DNA of 30,731 nucleotides from Saccoglossus kowalevskii (taxonomy: Eukaryota > Hemichordata > Enteropneusta > Harrimaniidae). The DNA is taken from NCBI RefSeq assembly GCF_000003605.2, contig NW_003137832.1:57138-87868 (forward strand). Reading direction: 5' to 3'. Shown here one piece after another: positions 1 to 11,881 of this stretch. A program made the translations under genes and the position numbers. The notes below the pieces were generated by a model. The model searched no databases. It was not told the origin of the DNA and was given only the letters and a program-made list of their open reading frames with translations. Within the stretch, counting starts at the first letter, position 1. Each line of letters starts with the position of its first letter.

Positions 1-1567
1 GATAATGCTACACATGATTTTTGTGAGACCATGAACCTCCCAGTACGTCCATGGTGAAAATGAGAGCTTCACCAAGGCGTCCCGTCGTTGTCAACGCAAC
101 TTTGGAACAATCAAATGATGGATATATGACTACAGACGGAACTGTGTCTTTATTTTATACAATATTTTTATTTTTAAATTGGGGTCAGTGCACTCAAATC
201 AACTAAGCCGACAAAGTGGATTACAAAAATAACAGTTCCATGAAAGTGGCTATATTTGTGTATGATGAATCCTGAGTCGGTAGTTTTGGCACGTAACCTA
301 ATGGTTTTGGTTATTGTTACAAATGCACAGTGCAGATGTAATTTTGTTTTAATTTTTTCACTTCATCTGGCGCCAGTGCACGTGTGCTTGGATGTTTTTT
401 TATTCAGTGATTGGGCTAAATATTTTACGACATTGCCAACGTATTCAACATATGAAAATAGCATGTTTGTGCGTTTGCGTGAATGATAGATGCAGGCGAG
501 ATTTCTCATCGCAATGCGTTCTATTAGTTTATTTTCAACGCGCGTGGTCGGCGCCTTTGATTGAGTTTATTTTGTTCTTTCATTCGCAAAATCTATCGCT
601 GGCACCGTTTATTTTGTCATGTCTCACAACTGAAAGTCCAAGCTGACTTTGTATTGGCTGTAATTATATTTTTTTTTGTAAAACAAAAAAAAAGTCCCGA
701 CCTTTCCAGTCTAAATCGTATTCTGCCCCAAACCAAACGACACTTTTCAGGGCCAATCACATGTTCTAAAAAGAGATATACCGGCACACTTGCACACTCT
801 GTTTTGTTATAATAAAGTTACATTGGGGATTGTTGGAGGGGTGTGTAAATATGTTGGGTCAATTCCATAAACAAAATCACAAAATGAGGTCAAAAAGCAA
901 TGGAAAAATGTTGACCTAGAGCAAGGTCAAATTCCGTTTTATGCACTCAAATTTTATCTGGACTACGTGCACGCGTTGCGCGTGTTATTGTCAACAAAGT
1001 ATCAAAACAGATTTTCGAAAAGCCCGAATTTAAATACATGTGAGCTCGGCCAAGCGAATCACGCTGACACATTATGCAAGTATCATCGAATTCATGCGAC
1101 AGGTTGGGACGTTTTATTCAACGTCGTGGGTAAGCTACGATGTAGGACTGTCGTTGTATAGCGTTACAGGCGATCATGAATATGTGAATAACACACATAT
1201 ATTGAAAAAAAAACATGCGAAGAATTTCAGAAAGACTTTTTTTTTTAATTTATTTATTTGTATTTCGATGGTTGTCAGACTTTCTTTCCACTGTGTGAGC
1301 TACTGACAAATATAAACAAATCATTAAACCATCGAGTCCTCTAGTCGACTGGGATGTAACACTCTGTTGTACAAGTCATGTCCTTTTAAAATTATTCACT
1401 TTCAATGGGTAAAAAAAAATTCTTATTGTTTGCAAAATGCCCAATTAATTTATGCATGACTCACGGTTACCGGCAGGGTGTCGATCAGTTACCGTGGCTT
1501 TGTTTACCATGCATTCATTAATCGAAGATGATAAATAGTCGGTATTGGTCTTATCAGTACGGTAATT

Positions 1568-1650
1568 GTCCAGCCGATACAGTGAAGCACCGGCCGGTAC
1601 GGTAAAGCAACGGTCGGTACGGTAAAGCAATGACCGGTACAGTAAACCAA
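1568..1650. repeat. Short tandem repeat, unit about 22 bp
   Basis: About four imperfect copies of a unit with core CCGGTACGGTAAAGCAA follow one another. Variants include GATACAGTGAAGCA and GGTACAGTAAACCA. The block is richer in GC and CpG than its surroundings. No function can be read from it. Confidence 0.75.
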
Positions 1651-1740
1651 GTCAAACTCACAGGAAACCGGCTGGGTGGTAATGATCAGTTCCCTAATAT
1701 CAGTGGAACAGTCATGGAACAGCTAAAAATCAGCTAATTA

Positions 1741-1950
1741 TCATGCAAATTAAGTAATTAATATTTATAAATTTTTACCAAAACCTAATCAACTCTGCGC
1801 ATTATCCCAGAGCATCTATGTACCAAGTTTCGCTAAAATTTGATTAGTGGTTCTTGAGATAATGGTGGAACAAAAAAAGTGACATAAATACAGACATACA
1901 GACAGGGTAACTGCAAAGACTCCCTTTTGTGCTTCGCACACGGGAGTCAA
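1741..1950. mobile_element. Degenerate dispersed element with terminal hairpin
   Basis: The segment contains CTATGTACCAAGTTTCGC, then a GGTTCTTGAGATAATGG block, then an ACAGACATACAGACAG run. It ends in a near-perfect hairpin at 1918-1948 with stem GACTCCC/GGGAGTC and inner stem TGTG/CACA around a CTTCG loop. From general knowledge, this order (ACCAAGTTT, GGTTCTTGAGAT, a CAGACA run, a 3' hairpin) occurs in high-copy non-autonomous repeats of marine invertebrate genomes. I infer a SINE- or MITE-like copy. The boundaries and family name are not established. Confidence 0.55.
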
Positions 1951-2464
1951 TAAAAGTGACACAGTCATCGCATATTACATGATCAAAGGTCATGTAAATA
2001 ACATTGTATTTTTCATGCATGCATTGTATGCGTCATATATTTAAAAATAAAGCAGAGCTCAATGAATGTGACAATCAAGTTTGGATGGTATATATATGTA
2101 TTATCACATACCCATGGTGCATATCATTCACAGTTGTAACATTTAGTGTGAAATATCACAGATGACATGCGTTGTATGCCTGTTTGAACAGTACAGACAG
2201 AAACAAATCCAGTAATGTACTGTGTTTATCACAACAATATAATAATTTCAGACTACCGGTAAATAACAATTACTCGTGTGACACCAAATCTCCTGATTAT
2301 GGCAACTCAAAGTTTATTTTGAACATACATTGCTAAGAAACGCTCAATGACTACAACTATAAACATGTCCACTTAGCATAAATTAGCGCAGTTCAGGAAA
2401 ATTTGATTGCAATGTACAAAACCCACAAATAGTGTGTCATATTAAGGAAGTGTTATATTCTTAC

Positions 2465-5316
2465 CTGTTGGATTCTTCACCTCTGTAATAATCAGCAGCC
2501 TGTTCATAATTACTTATTGCTTTTTCTATATCCATAATTTCACTTTCATAAATTTCTGCTATAGATATATGGTGTTTAGCTGCTATAGTAAACCTGCCCA
2601 TGTCTGTGAAGATTTCTACCGCTCTATGTAAACAGTTCACAGCCTCTGAAATAAATAAGTAATCACATGTAATGTAAATATATATTAGAGCATGTACCAT
2701 GTTTAGATCTAATTGGACAGTGTGAATTTGAAATTAGTTTACTTTCATCAAAAGCCATATTGGATTGCATTGTTTGTGAAATAATACATTCTATTTGCCT
2801 CTGTACGAAGTATTTTATAAGTGAATGCATTTTCATGTTAAGCAAATATGACCAAAAATAAGTATCTTTGATGGACAGTCAAAAGGACTTTAAAAAATAA
2901 TGGTTGTGAACAGGTGTTTCCCATTATTTTAAGTATGAACAGAATCGGCCAGCACAAGCAGGTGACATGTATAAATGGAGGTTGTAAGGCCATTTTTGGA
3001 TCAAATATGGGCTAGTAGGCCATTTTGAATATGATTGATAAAAACGGGAGCATATTTAAACCATTATGTATCAACTATGTAACAAGTTTAGAAAAAAATA
3101 GTCCATGAATGTTTGAGAAAATGCAATGGACTGAAGGTTGGAACCCTATCAGGCAGCTAATGAAATTGCATGAGGACATGTCTTATTTCTCAGTCACTGA
3201 CTTGTATTGAGTAACAAGAATAGACTAATAGGATTACACAATTTGTAGAATTTACCTTGTGGGTCTGATTTCTTATAACATGTACCAGCATCAACAAAAT
3301 TACTTGCTGCTTCATGTTTGCTACCAAGACGCATTTGAATTGAAGCAGATTCACAAAATGCACCACCAGCCGCTGCAAATCAGTAAATAATTAATCTTAG
3401 TTAGTGTATAAATGAACTATCAACAGCAGAGAAAACCATTTCAATAATCTGATGTAGTGCCTGTCACCAGTTGTTAATAACCTGTAGTACTTGTTATAGG
3501 AGAAAGAATAGGGGTTAATTTGCATCAATACAGCTTGTCTATACGAGTAGAAACTTGTAATGAGCATAATAGTATTTTTTAAGACATCAAGACTATACAG
3601 ATAAAATCCACGCCACAACTGTTTTAGAATTTCAGGGGTACCAATGAAAGTGTAGCGTTTTAATGAAAATCACAGCTTTGACACCGTGCAGCATAGCTTG
3701 GTCAGGAAAAGCTTAGCTGCAGGAATGAAATCCGCTAGTTTTGACATCGAGAACTCAAGCTTTGAACATATTTTGATGTTGAGGGCGTACACAACATGGC
3801 TGCCTCCAAAAGCAGTGTTAGCGACGGGAAGTATTTTACTCGTTTTCTAAACAAAATCACCAAGTTATGCTGTGTAATATGCCGCAATCAGCAAGGTTCA
3901 GGTTCAATTTCATTTCTAGAAAGTTTCAGCCACCATTTTACGAAACTTGCAGATCTTTCGCACAGCTGACTTGTTTGTAACCAAATTCATCAAACTTGTA
4001 AACAACGATCCGACGCAGCTAACAATTGAAATAATAAAATATCGCCATTGGTGACAAGAAAAATGAAAGCTCTTCACTGATCGGCCCGTCAGAGCAAACC
4101 CAGTCAATCATTACATATTACTTTGAACACTTCGAAACCACTTCAAATTTTACGATTGCACTGATGAAAAGAGTCGTGAACATTCCCGCATTGGAGACAC
4201 CACGAATTGTCTCCCCTCGACCATACACTGATACAGGCCTCTTGCAGCAATAATGACACCTGGTTACTTCCGGTGAATGAACAAAATTTGTATTCTTTGT
4301 AATACCCCCTAAAAATTTTTCTTCAGATTTAGACCTTTCAGAAAATTGATCCCTTGGGCTTAGAAATCCACGGATCCACGGAAAATTCTCATCCCTGTAA
4401 TCTCATCTGTAGGGCGGTCCATTTCATACCACCATAAGACAGGTGATATAATTCAATCTTTTATCGTTCAAAATGAACACAAATGTGAGAATAATGATGT
4501 ACCATGAAAGATATTAATATAATTTGCATGAATAGATGAAAAAGCCATATTATTGTGACAATTGTGCATTAATAACATCTTATGCTTTATATACACTCAA
4601 ACAAATTAAATTAATGATGAATATTATATTAGGGTAACATTTCAAATAGATCATTGCAACATTATAACCATGGACTAAAATACTGTTCATACATCTGTGA
4701 TATAACTGACTGACCTATAAATTGCATAAATATTTCAAGAAATAAGTAAACATTATACTGATGAGTCATGTGACATCAGTCACACCCCCCTCAAATAATA
4801 ACAACACAACAAGCAATCACAGCTATTTTTAGGTGCTTCAAAAAATTCCACGTGTCTTGGAAGAAATAAAACGAGCGTAGAGACACCAAAATATAAATAT
4901 ATCATTAAACTACACCGATCACAATTGTTAATAAAAGCACTCAATACAATATTATTGAGCCATGGAGATTATTGGGCCAACATAACTGCAGTAAGGTATA
5001 TTTATTTATACGGCATATTTATATGTACATACCACTCCATTTCTTAGCCATTTTAAACATATTTGCAGCTCTCGTGTACAATTCACTCGCTTCTTCTAGT
5101 TTCTGAGACTTCCTGTAAGGAATTGAATATTGTCATGAAAAGACAGATGTTTGGGCGGTTTGTGATGACATAAACTCGATGAAATTCGACTGGAAATTAT
5201 ATAATGTAATCAATGAACGCTCACCCAAATAAACCACCGAAGAATCCTTCTGATGATTTCACTTTCTTCTCAGCTTCGGCAATCAGCTTTATGGCCTTTT
5301 CTTCACTGTCAGCCAT
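2465..5316 (-). CDS. NAPA: Soluble NSF attachment protein (alpha/beta-SNAP), amino-terminal half
   Basis: SNAP recruits the ATPase NSF to SNARE complexes so that they are taken apart after membrane fusion; it acts on the cytosolic face of membranes. Four coding exons on the minus strand join in phase: 5225-5316, 5033-5112, 3256-3372 and 2465-2645, giving 156 complete codons plus two bases. The start [20 protein letters not shown] matches the family amino terminus. It is followed by [11 protein letters not shown], the membrane-contacting FF loop, then [32 protein letters not shown] and the nearly invariant [20 protein letters not shown] with YYRGEESN. These are the alpha-helical, TPR-like repeats of the family. 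SNAPs are about 295 residues, so the carboxyl half that contacts NSF is missing from this window. The start codon is the only in-frame ATG before the conserved sequence, with a purine at -3. The gene is divergent from CATSPER1. Alpha and beta paralogues cannot be told apart; an invertebrate usually has one gene. Confidence 0.93.
3373..5032. other. SNAP intron 3, with an unexplained small ORF
   Basis: This 1.66-kb intron holds no recognised gene. A 57-codon plus-strand frame runs from ATG 3796 to TGA 3969 and begins [17 protein letters not shown] in a favourable start context. The stretch from about 3640 to 4280 is less AT-rich than its flanks and has an ETS-like ACTTCCGGT near 4266. It could be chance, a first exon of a nested transcript or a fossil. 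I assign no product. Confidence 0.35.
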
Positions 5317-5453
5317 CTCGACCAAATCAAACGTCTAATATTATATAAAGAAAACGACAATTTAGACCAAATCCCCGACCAGATCAGAGATTATAGAAAC
5401 TGGTGTATTAGAGCATGCGCAAATCACATATATAACGTCACGCGACCGGGGGT

Positions 5454-5471
5454 GGCACGGCATTCTGGGTA
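5454..5471 (-). promoter_or_regulatory. ZNF143/Staf-like binding site
   Basis: The minus strand reads TACCCAGAATGCCGTGCC. It fits the known ZNF143 (Staf) consensus core, CCCR-N-MATSC, at all core positions and most flanking ones. ZNF143 sites are common in bidirectional promoters of housekeeping genes, which fits the place between SNAP and CATSPER1. Binding is inferred. Confidence 0.45.
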
Positions 5472-5586
5472 ACACGAACAAAAGAACAATTTCGCAGTGC
5501 AGACGATTTTTTTTAGCAACTGACGGAAAATAGGGTAACAATGTAAAGCGATATTTGAGTTCGTAATCAGAAATATTTTTTTAAAA

Positions 5587-5743
5587 GTAAGTAAAAATCT
5601 AAGCGGTGTTCATGTTGTTTGTTCGTGATATGTTTTGCATCTTATTCATTTAGGTGTTATATAGTCGCGCGATGTACCGCCGTTGGCATTGAGTGAGCTT
5701 TTCCTATTTTGAAAATAAAATACCATTACGTAATTCCTTTTAG
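5587..5743 (+). other. Possible 5'-untranslated intron of CATSPER1
   Basis: AAAA|GTAAGTA at 5587 is a strong donor and CCTTTTAG at 5743 is a plausible acceptor, 39 bp before the CATSPER1 ATG. Splicing here would remove 157 bp of leader. The frame of the ATG is closed upstream by TAG at 5741-5743, so no coding sequence is added. Transcript data would decide. Confidence 0.35.
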
Positions 5744-5782
5744 ATTACTGATAATTTGAAAACGCTTATATGGATATCACAA

Positions 5783-8700
5783 ATGAATAGTAACAAGGTG
5801 CACCCCGATACTGGCAACGATGTCGTAGACACGAAGTGTAAGCAACCGGCCGTGCAAGAGATATCTACTCGCCATGATAACTCGCTCACACTATGCGTGT
5901 CGCTGTCAAAAGAGAAGGTGCCATCGGACTTCAAAGGTCGTGCGACAGTACTCAAACAGCACAAACCCACAAAGTTACCAGAAAAACAAAAAAGTAACCA
6001 TGGATATGAAGCTGCAACAATCGTGAAACAAGACGAAGAAGAAGCCCAAAAAAAGGAGTTACGTACGAGAGAGATATTTGCTACTGCCGGTGTCATTCGC
6101 CGTTGTATGTATACTTTTATTGAATCCGCGTTCTTTAATGGTTTTATACTGACCATTATATTACTCAATACTGGTATATTGTGCGCGTTGACGTTCAGTG
6201 AAATACAAACCAGATTTGGTAAGTATGTAATGTAAACGAAAAGTTGGCAAACGTTCTTTCTTTAATGACTACTAATTCGCTAGAAATATAATGCAATATT
6301 GTACTTACATGCATAATTCTCTCAGGTACACTTGAATCCAGTCTGTCAATCAACGAGTTTACGGCGCATTGATTGGTATTGACGCCATTTGACAATGTTA
6401 TTCCAGCAATCGTCCAAACATGTTATCACAAGTGATCGAAATTAAAAAAACTAGCTCTTTCAAGAGTAAACTGAATTTTACTGAGGCATGAACTTATTTT
6501 TTTTTTTGTATAGAACTTTATAAAACATTCATAAAACATTTACCCCAGAGGACCTTCGGCCATTGGCTGGCCGGAGAAGTGTTTTGGCATAAATCTTTGC
6601 GTCTTACCCTCAATCATGGTCGATTTGTTCGTGCCTTAGTTAGATTCTATGTTACAGTAGTAAATCATAAATTTATTTTCCAAATAGAGTATCATATGTC
6701 ATACATTCCCGACCATTTATTATACCAACAGGTTGGTATGCACGTGTAATAGACAATGTGTTAATGGTTATATATTTCGTGGAGTGTGCTCTAAAAATGT
6801 TCGTGTGGCATTGGCACTTTTTTAAAGAGCAGTGGAACGTTATAGGTAGGTTTTATGAGTATTATTGCTAATAACTCTAAGTCTTAAAAGAGCAAATAAC
6901 AGCTGTCACATCTATGTAAACTATAAACACCTGAGAAACACAAATAGTGATTTAAATTGTTTTCTTACCGCCTATTTTCAGATTTCATTATCGTACTGTC
7001 CAACATTGCTGATTATTTAACGCAAATTATTTTAGACAACGAAGTAAACATTCTTCATTTCCTAGTCATGTTCCGTGCCATGAGGGCGCTTCGAGCTTTA
7101 CGGGTTCTCCGAACAGTCAGGTAATTAAGCTAAGTATATCAGTGAATACAATGTTATTTCGAACAGCTGAATGTCTAGACGGATAACATTGAAATACACT
7201 ACACTATTGTACCCGGTTCAAATGGTTGAAGACATGAAAGACAAACATCGTCCCTAGCGGGGGTGGGGTCTCTCTGGGTGCATACAACAAGGCCGATAAC
7301 AAGCAAGCGATCGATAATTGCGCATTATTTTCCAATTTCAGATTCTTAAAGAATTTGCAAGTTATCATGAATACATGTTTACAATCGGTGCAGTCTATGG
7401 GAGCTATCATTATGCTTATTTCGCTATTTCTGTGTATCCTTTATTGGTTTGCCATGTTTTACGACTGTTCTTAACAATTATGTATTGTATTAACTTGCTA
7501 GAAACAAATATTGGAAAATTGCCTTATGATCGTTAAAAACAGGAAACCAAGTGACTGAGAGTAAACTGCATGACATGTAACTATGAAGGCAAAATAACTT
7601 GAAGAATGTGTGGCACATGTGTGCACCATACTTAAATAGATAGCTAGAATGCACGCGGAAGAGGTTCGAAAATGAACAGAGCTCATTAACACCATCGATT
7701 TTATTTTGCAGATAAATAATGTGTGTCTAACCGCAGAGAAAAAAAGAGATTATGTTATCATCTATTTCACTAATAGCTGTCTAAATATAAAAACGGTTGT
7801 TGACACATGAGTGAAAAACATAGCTCACGACGTCACTCGTACTAACCAACACTTTTGAAATAAGAGTTATCCGAAAATAAATTTTTGGTATGACATAGCC
7901 AAGTCCGATCACCAAGACGACATGTACTATTTAGTCATATACGGTCAATTTTGTAATTGTGTCCTGGGATTTTTTTTAACACGCTTATGTCGGCCAGTGG
8001 TTGACAACTGAGTATTCTCGAGTAGTTGCGATCCGCCTGGCGCACTTTGATCGACTAAATCAAAGTATTACGTAACAAAATATTGGACAGTACCTCAAAT
8101 TCGTATTCGCCACGGCCGTTTATTGGACAAAATAGAGTCCATGTTGCGTGGAACTGAAATAGCGAATATGCGTACCGAGAAGCGACGTGTCCTTAATTTT
8201 CACTTGTAGATATGTTTGCTGTCATCGGAAGAGGTCTTTACGCCGACGTTGATCCACGTCGTTTTGGCAACTTGTGGACAGCCAGTTATACTCTTTTTCA
8301 GCTGCTTACCTTAGATGATTGGTTCTACATTTACAGTGATGCTGTCGAAGCTGATCCATGTAAATATAATATAAAACATGAATATTGCAAAGAACTAGAT
8401 GTACACCCAATGTACTCATATATAAATAATTTAATCAATGAATGTCAAGACGATCACCGCCCAGTATCAATATTCTAGTTTAATACGTAATTCCACTAAA
8501 TATATGTTATCGACACGAGAACGAAATGCGTACATGAAGTAATATACATCCAGGGATATAATATAATTTACAGACAATGATAGTAAATATTATCGCTGTC
8601 CTCTGATATAACCAATACCATTCATATATATTATACTTCCATGTATAAACATTAAAGCAACATTAATATTATTGTTACGATATCGGTGTGTCTGAGTCAA

Positions 8701-10673
8701 AACCCTACCTCATCTCGATCACTTTAAAGCGCGGTGGTCGTCGCGCAGCGCGTGTTCGAATTTCATGTAAATAAACAATATATTTTACACGCGTTGTATA
8801 CGTCGCTATGAGTCCCATATCGAACAGGACGTGGCACGACGACTGCCGCCCTTTAATTATATTTTTGTTCTTACAGCGTCTGTACACATAATTTTCTATT
8901 TAATAACGTATATAGCAGTGGAGTACTTTATATTTCTCAAGTAAGTATATTTCGAGATTACGAAATCAAAATAGAAATGTAAGGATTCAGTTTTTTAATT
9001 TCTATAGCGAATAGATATTTCAATATTCTAGAATTTTGCTCGGTGACGCAGGGTAAAAAATGATACATACATTCTCCAAGCATCGACTGAGTTTGCCGTT
9101 GGTGGCGTGCCATGAATCTGTGACGCAGGTGACACTTCACACCCTCGGTTCACAATCAATTTTTAATTATTACGAATGCAGCGGATTTTGTGAGTTGTCA
9201 TATAAAGTTAGCAAAACAGAAAAGGACCTTTAGGCACAAGACATGGACATATAAGAAGCCGGTGTGGTGCTCACCGCCAAAAAAAAAATTGTCAGTCGGA
9301 AGATTGCGCGTGCGATTCGATGCACTTGATTACGCAATCACAATCGAAGTCTAAAAAAGCTCGCCAATGCTCGACTTTTTGTTAAAGGCTACAAATAGAT
9401 AATATATATCAATCACAACAGCTATATTTACTTTTACCCAATATGTCGTTATTTCAACAGTTTGTTTGTGGCTGTTCTTGTTGACAATTTTCAGTTAACC
9501 CTACAAGCAGCATCGGCGAGAGAAGCTGAAAGAAAACTTGCATTGGTAAGACATGCGTGTATCATTACGAATCCATGCACAGTGTGACATTCAATTTGTC
9601 CACGTCCTATATTTTGTTACTAGTACCGCGAACGTCCTTGCGTACATATTAGTCAGGTTTTAAAATATTAAAGGAAAAATAGATTATACCATGCCATATG
9701 ATATTTTTACTATGACTTTTAATAACGACAGGAAGAATGTGAGAGCGAGTTTGAGGAAGATGAAACTGCAGACAAAGCTTCATCAAGTAAGTTTGTACGT
9801 ATAGTTCTCGTTAGATTTATCAGAACATGCCACACATAAAGTGTGCATATATGACATATTGTTCATTACATTTACTCTGTGCAATTATAATATCTACAGG
9901 AGCAAGTTCGTATATTGACTACGATACTGGTACGATACATAAAACATTAGAGGATTATTACCCTTCAGACAAGTACAGCGAAAGGTAAAGTGTTTCACAT
10001 AATTATTTTCTATATATTAATATGTGTAGTTACTATACATTGATGGGATATAAGTAGTTCACCTCCATGAGCTGCTCACATACTGACACAGCAGTTGCCC
10101 ATTTTTGTGCCACAAAATAGTTCAACCCAATATTTGGTCTACACGGGTTGTGTGAGTGTCCTTGACTGGGTTGCTACTGCATTTCCTTGTCCGCAATTCA
10201 AAGAATATCTCTCCGCATATGTAGTGGTATTCATAAGTTAGTCTTCCACAGGGAAAGAAAATACATGGGCCATTTTCTCATGCTGTTGGCGTCCATCGAA
10301 TGCAATGGGCATATATTACGAACCCAGAAGGATACATTGGACAAAATAACAGATCTAGCACGAGAAGTGAGTATAATTTTGTTTATTTGTGATGAATACA
10401 GTCACCATCACGCTTCATGCTGTTTTGCGCGCGCTAGTATGTTCTGATTTAGTATGTTGAGACGAGATGCTGAATTACTTAGTTTCTAAAATGTGGGCGT
10501 GGTCATTTTTTTAGGTCGATGTTTTCGTACCGCGATGTTCGTAACTCAAAATTCAGCATCTCTCTTGAGACTACTATGACAAACTTGTATAGCATAATTG
10601 TACAATAAATCTATTCGTAGAAATAACCACATACTTCATGTGTTTGGGGTTTCAGACTATCGATGATATGTGA
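5783..10673 (+). CDS. CATSPER1: CatSper1-like pore-forming subunit of the sperm calcium channel
   Basis: CatSper1 is one of four six-helix subunits forming the pore of the pH-sensitive Ca2+ channel in the sperm flagellar membrane. Eleven coding exons join in phase: 5783-6218, 6732-6845, 6982-7120, 7342-7433, 8210-8359, 8877-8940, 9461-9545, 9732-9786, 9900-9984, 10252-10366, 10656-10673 (451 codons with TGA). S1 is near residues 117-138 and S2 near 148-170. S4 has arginines at 215, 218, 221, 224, 227 and 230. The pore loop LFQLLTLDDWFYIYSD has filter TLDDW at 294-298, as in CatSper1, and is followed by S6 YFIFLNLFVAVLVDNFQ. The acidic tail ends with a helix containing YMGHFLMLLASIE, similar to the CatSper1 tail. 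The last exon codes only TIDDM. The amino terminus before S1 is about 115 residues and lacks the histidine-rich region of mammals, so the protein is much shorter than the human one of about 780. The ATG at 5783 is the first in frame; a TTG at 5756 is not needed. CatSper2-4 are less likely from filter and tail. It is convergent with CATSPERE. Confidence 0.87.
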
Positions 10674-11711
10674 CCGTGAATGGAAAGAAAACGCAGTCAG
10701 TCGAGGCATCACCACTGTATACGTACTGACTATATTTCTAGATACTTTTTATAATACAGTTAATGTACATTACGGTGAAGTGAAATGGATACATATATAT
10801 TATGCTATTATACAGTTACATCGATGCTAACTCCGTCGACTTTTTTTTATTAGAAGCATTCCAATATGTAACTGTAATTTGTTTGTATCCTGAATATTGC
10901 CAGAGTCGATATTATCTTTCAGAAAAAAATATATGTAAGTTTTAGAATATTAGCAGTTAACAGATTTTTAACACAATTAAAGTTCATGTCATGAATATAA
11001 TTTTGTGGTGTAGATCGATCTTTCATACAATAACTGCTTAAAATTCTATCCAGTGACTATCACAAATTTAAAATGTATCAGTTTCAGTATACGATGACAG
11101 AAACTTATTCAGTATTGGATTCGATGTGTTAGGCATTGTCGTGTGAAAACGGAGAACGTCTTTTTTATATAGATCCCAGTTACGGCCAGCATAACAGTGT
11201 CTACTCTACAGACGAATACCACAATTCTTATACAAATACTTACAGAGTTATATTGATGTCACAATGCAACTGAATAATTCAATATCACCTAAACATCATT
11301 TATTATTATCATTTTGGAGCTACATGTAAAAGGAACTCTTTCCCCTTCTGTGAGCTAGTAATACCTGTGATCTTTATCATAGTTTATTTGATTTGTATCT
11401 TATATGTTTACAACTTTCGATTTTATGCAAAATAATCATGATCCGGCAGCCAACAGTATTTACACAATATTTTTAAAGATAAAAACGAACATTTCTCCCA
11501 CCATTTCGTTTCTTTAATTTTCGCTTCCGACACAATCAGAAACAGATGCACCACATATAACATTAATTACAAATTCATAATCAAAATCATCATCTTAGTA
11601 CTTTGCCTCCCCTGATTGATTTTACCAAACGCTGTTTGCTGTTTATTATAATAATCTGATTAAAATTGTATGTTTATTATATTGGGCCTTGATTTTTTTT
11701 AATTCCCTGGC

Positions 11712-11881
11712 TGCGAACGTCCAAAGATCTGAACAATCTCCATAGAAGTTATCCTTCGTGGGACTGCAAATAACTGGATTAGTCTTGTATAAAGTGATCA
11801 TGGCATGTGTGCATAAACGACAAAGTGTGAGAGTTGAACAAGACATCCTATAGAGATTGTTCAGATCTCTGGGCTTTCGCG
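11712..11881. repeat. Inverted repeat, arms about 35 bp, loop about 100 bp
   Basis: The left arm (11712-11746) contains AGATCTGAACAATCTCCATAG. The right arm (11847-11881) reads on the opposite strand AGATCTGAACAATCTCTATAG, flanked on both arms by GCGAA with a CC. Transcription of either strand would give a long hairpin. A foldback or MITE-like element is the usual explanation; I see no clear target-site duplication. Confidence 0.7.

Larger units (their letters stand above)
1..2464. other. Left flank without recognised coding sequence
   Basis: I recognise no gene here. The region lies downstream of SNAP exon 4, so it is most simply the start of a long SNAP intron. I looked on the minus strand for the next conserved SNAP exon (the helical repeats after the GEESN motif) and did not see it. 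Short open frames at 256-812 and 967-1306 are low-complexity translations with no domain, no splice context and no similarity I know. Two repeats inside it are listed separately. Confidence 0.5.
5317..5782. promoter_or_regulatory. Divergent promoter region between SNAP and CATSPER1
   Basis: The two start codons point away from each other and are 466 bp apart, so both promoters must lie here or in 5' untranslated exons within it. The SNAP side has a CpG-bearing block at 5410-5475 with an NRF1-like GCATGCGCA (5413-5421), a CRE-like ACGTCA (5435-5440) and a ZNF143-like site. No TATA box sits at a convincing distance. A bidirectional promoter is inferred from spacing and motifs only. Confidence 0.6.

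Noticed and set aside
256-812. Three overlapping plus-strand frames of 76-84 codons
   Set aside because: Low-complexity, mutually overlapping, no splice-consistent neighbour and no recognisable domain.
5740-6168. 142-codon minus-strand frame
   Set aside because: It is antisense to CATSPER1 exon 1, which reads through conserved S1 sequence in phase with later exons.
8212-8478. Single-exon gene of 88 codons
   Set aside because: It is CATSPER1 exon 5 read past its donor (GTAAAT at 8360) into the intron; the S6 helix continues from 8877.
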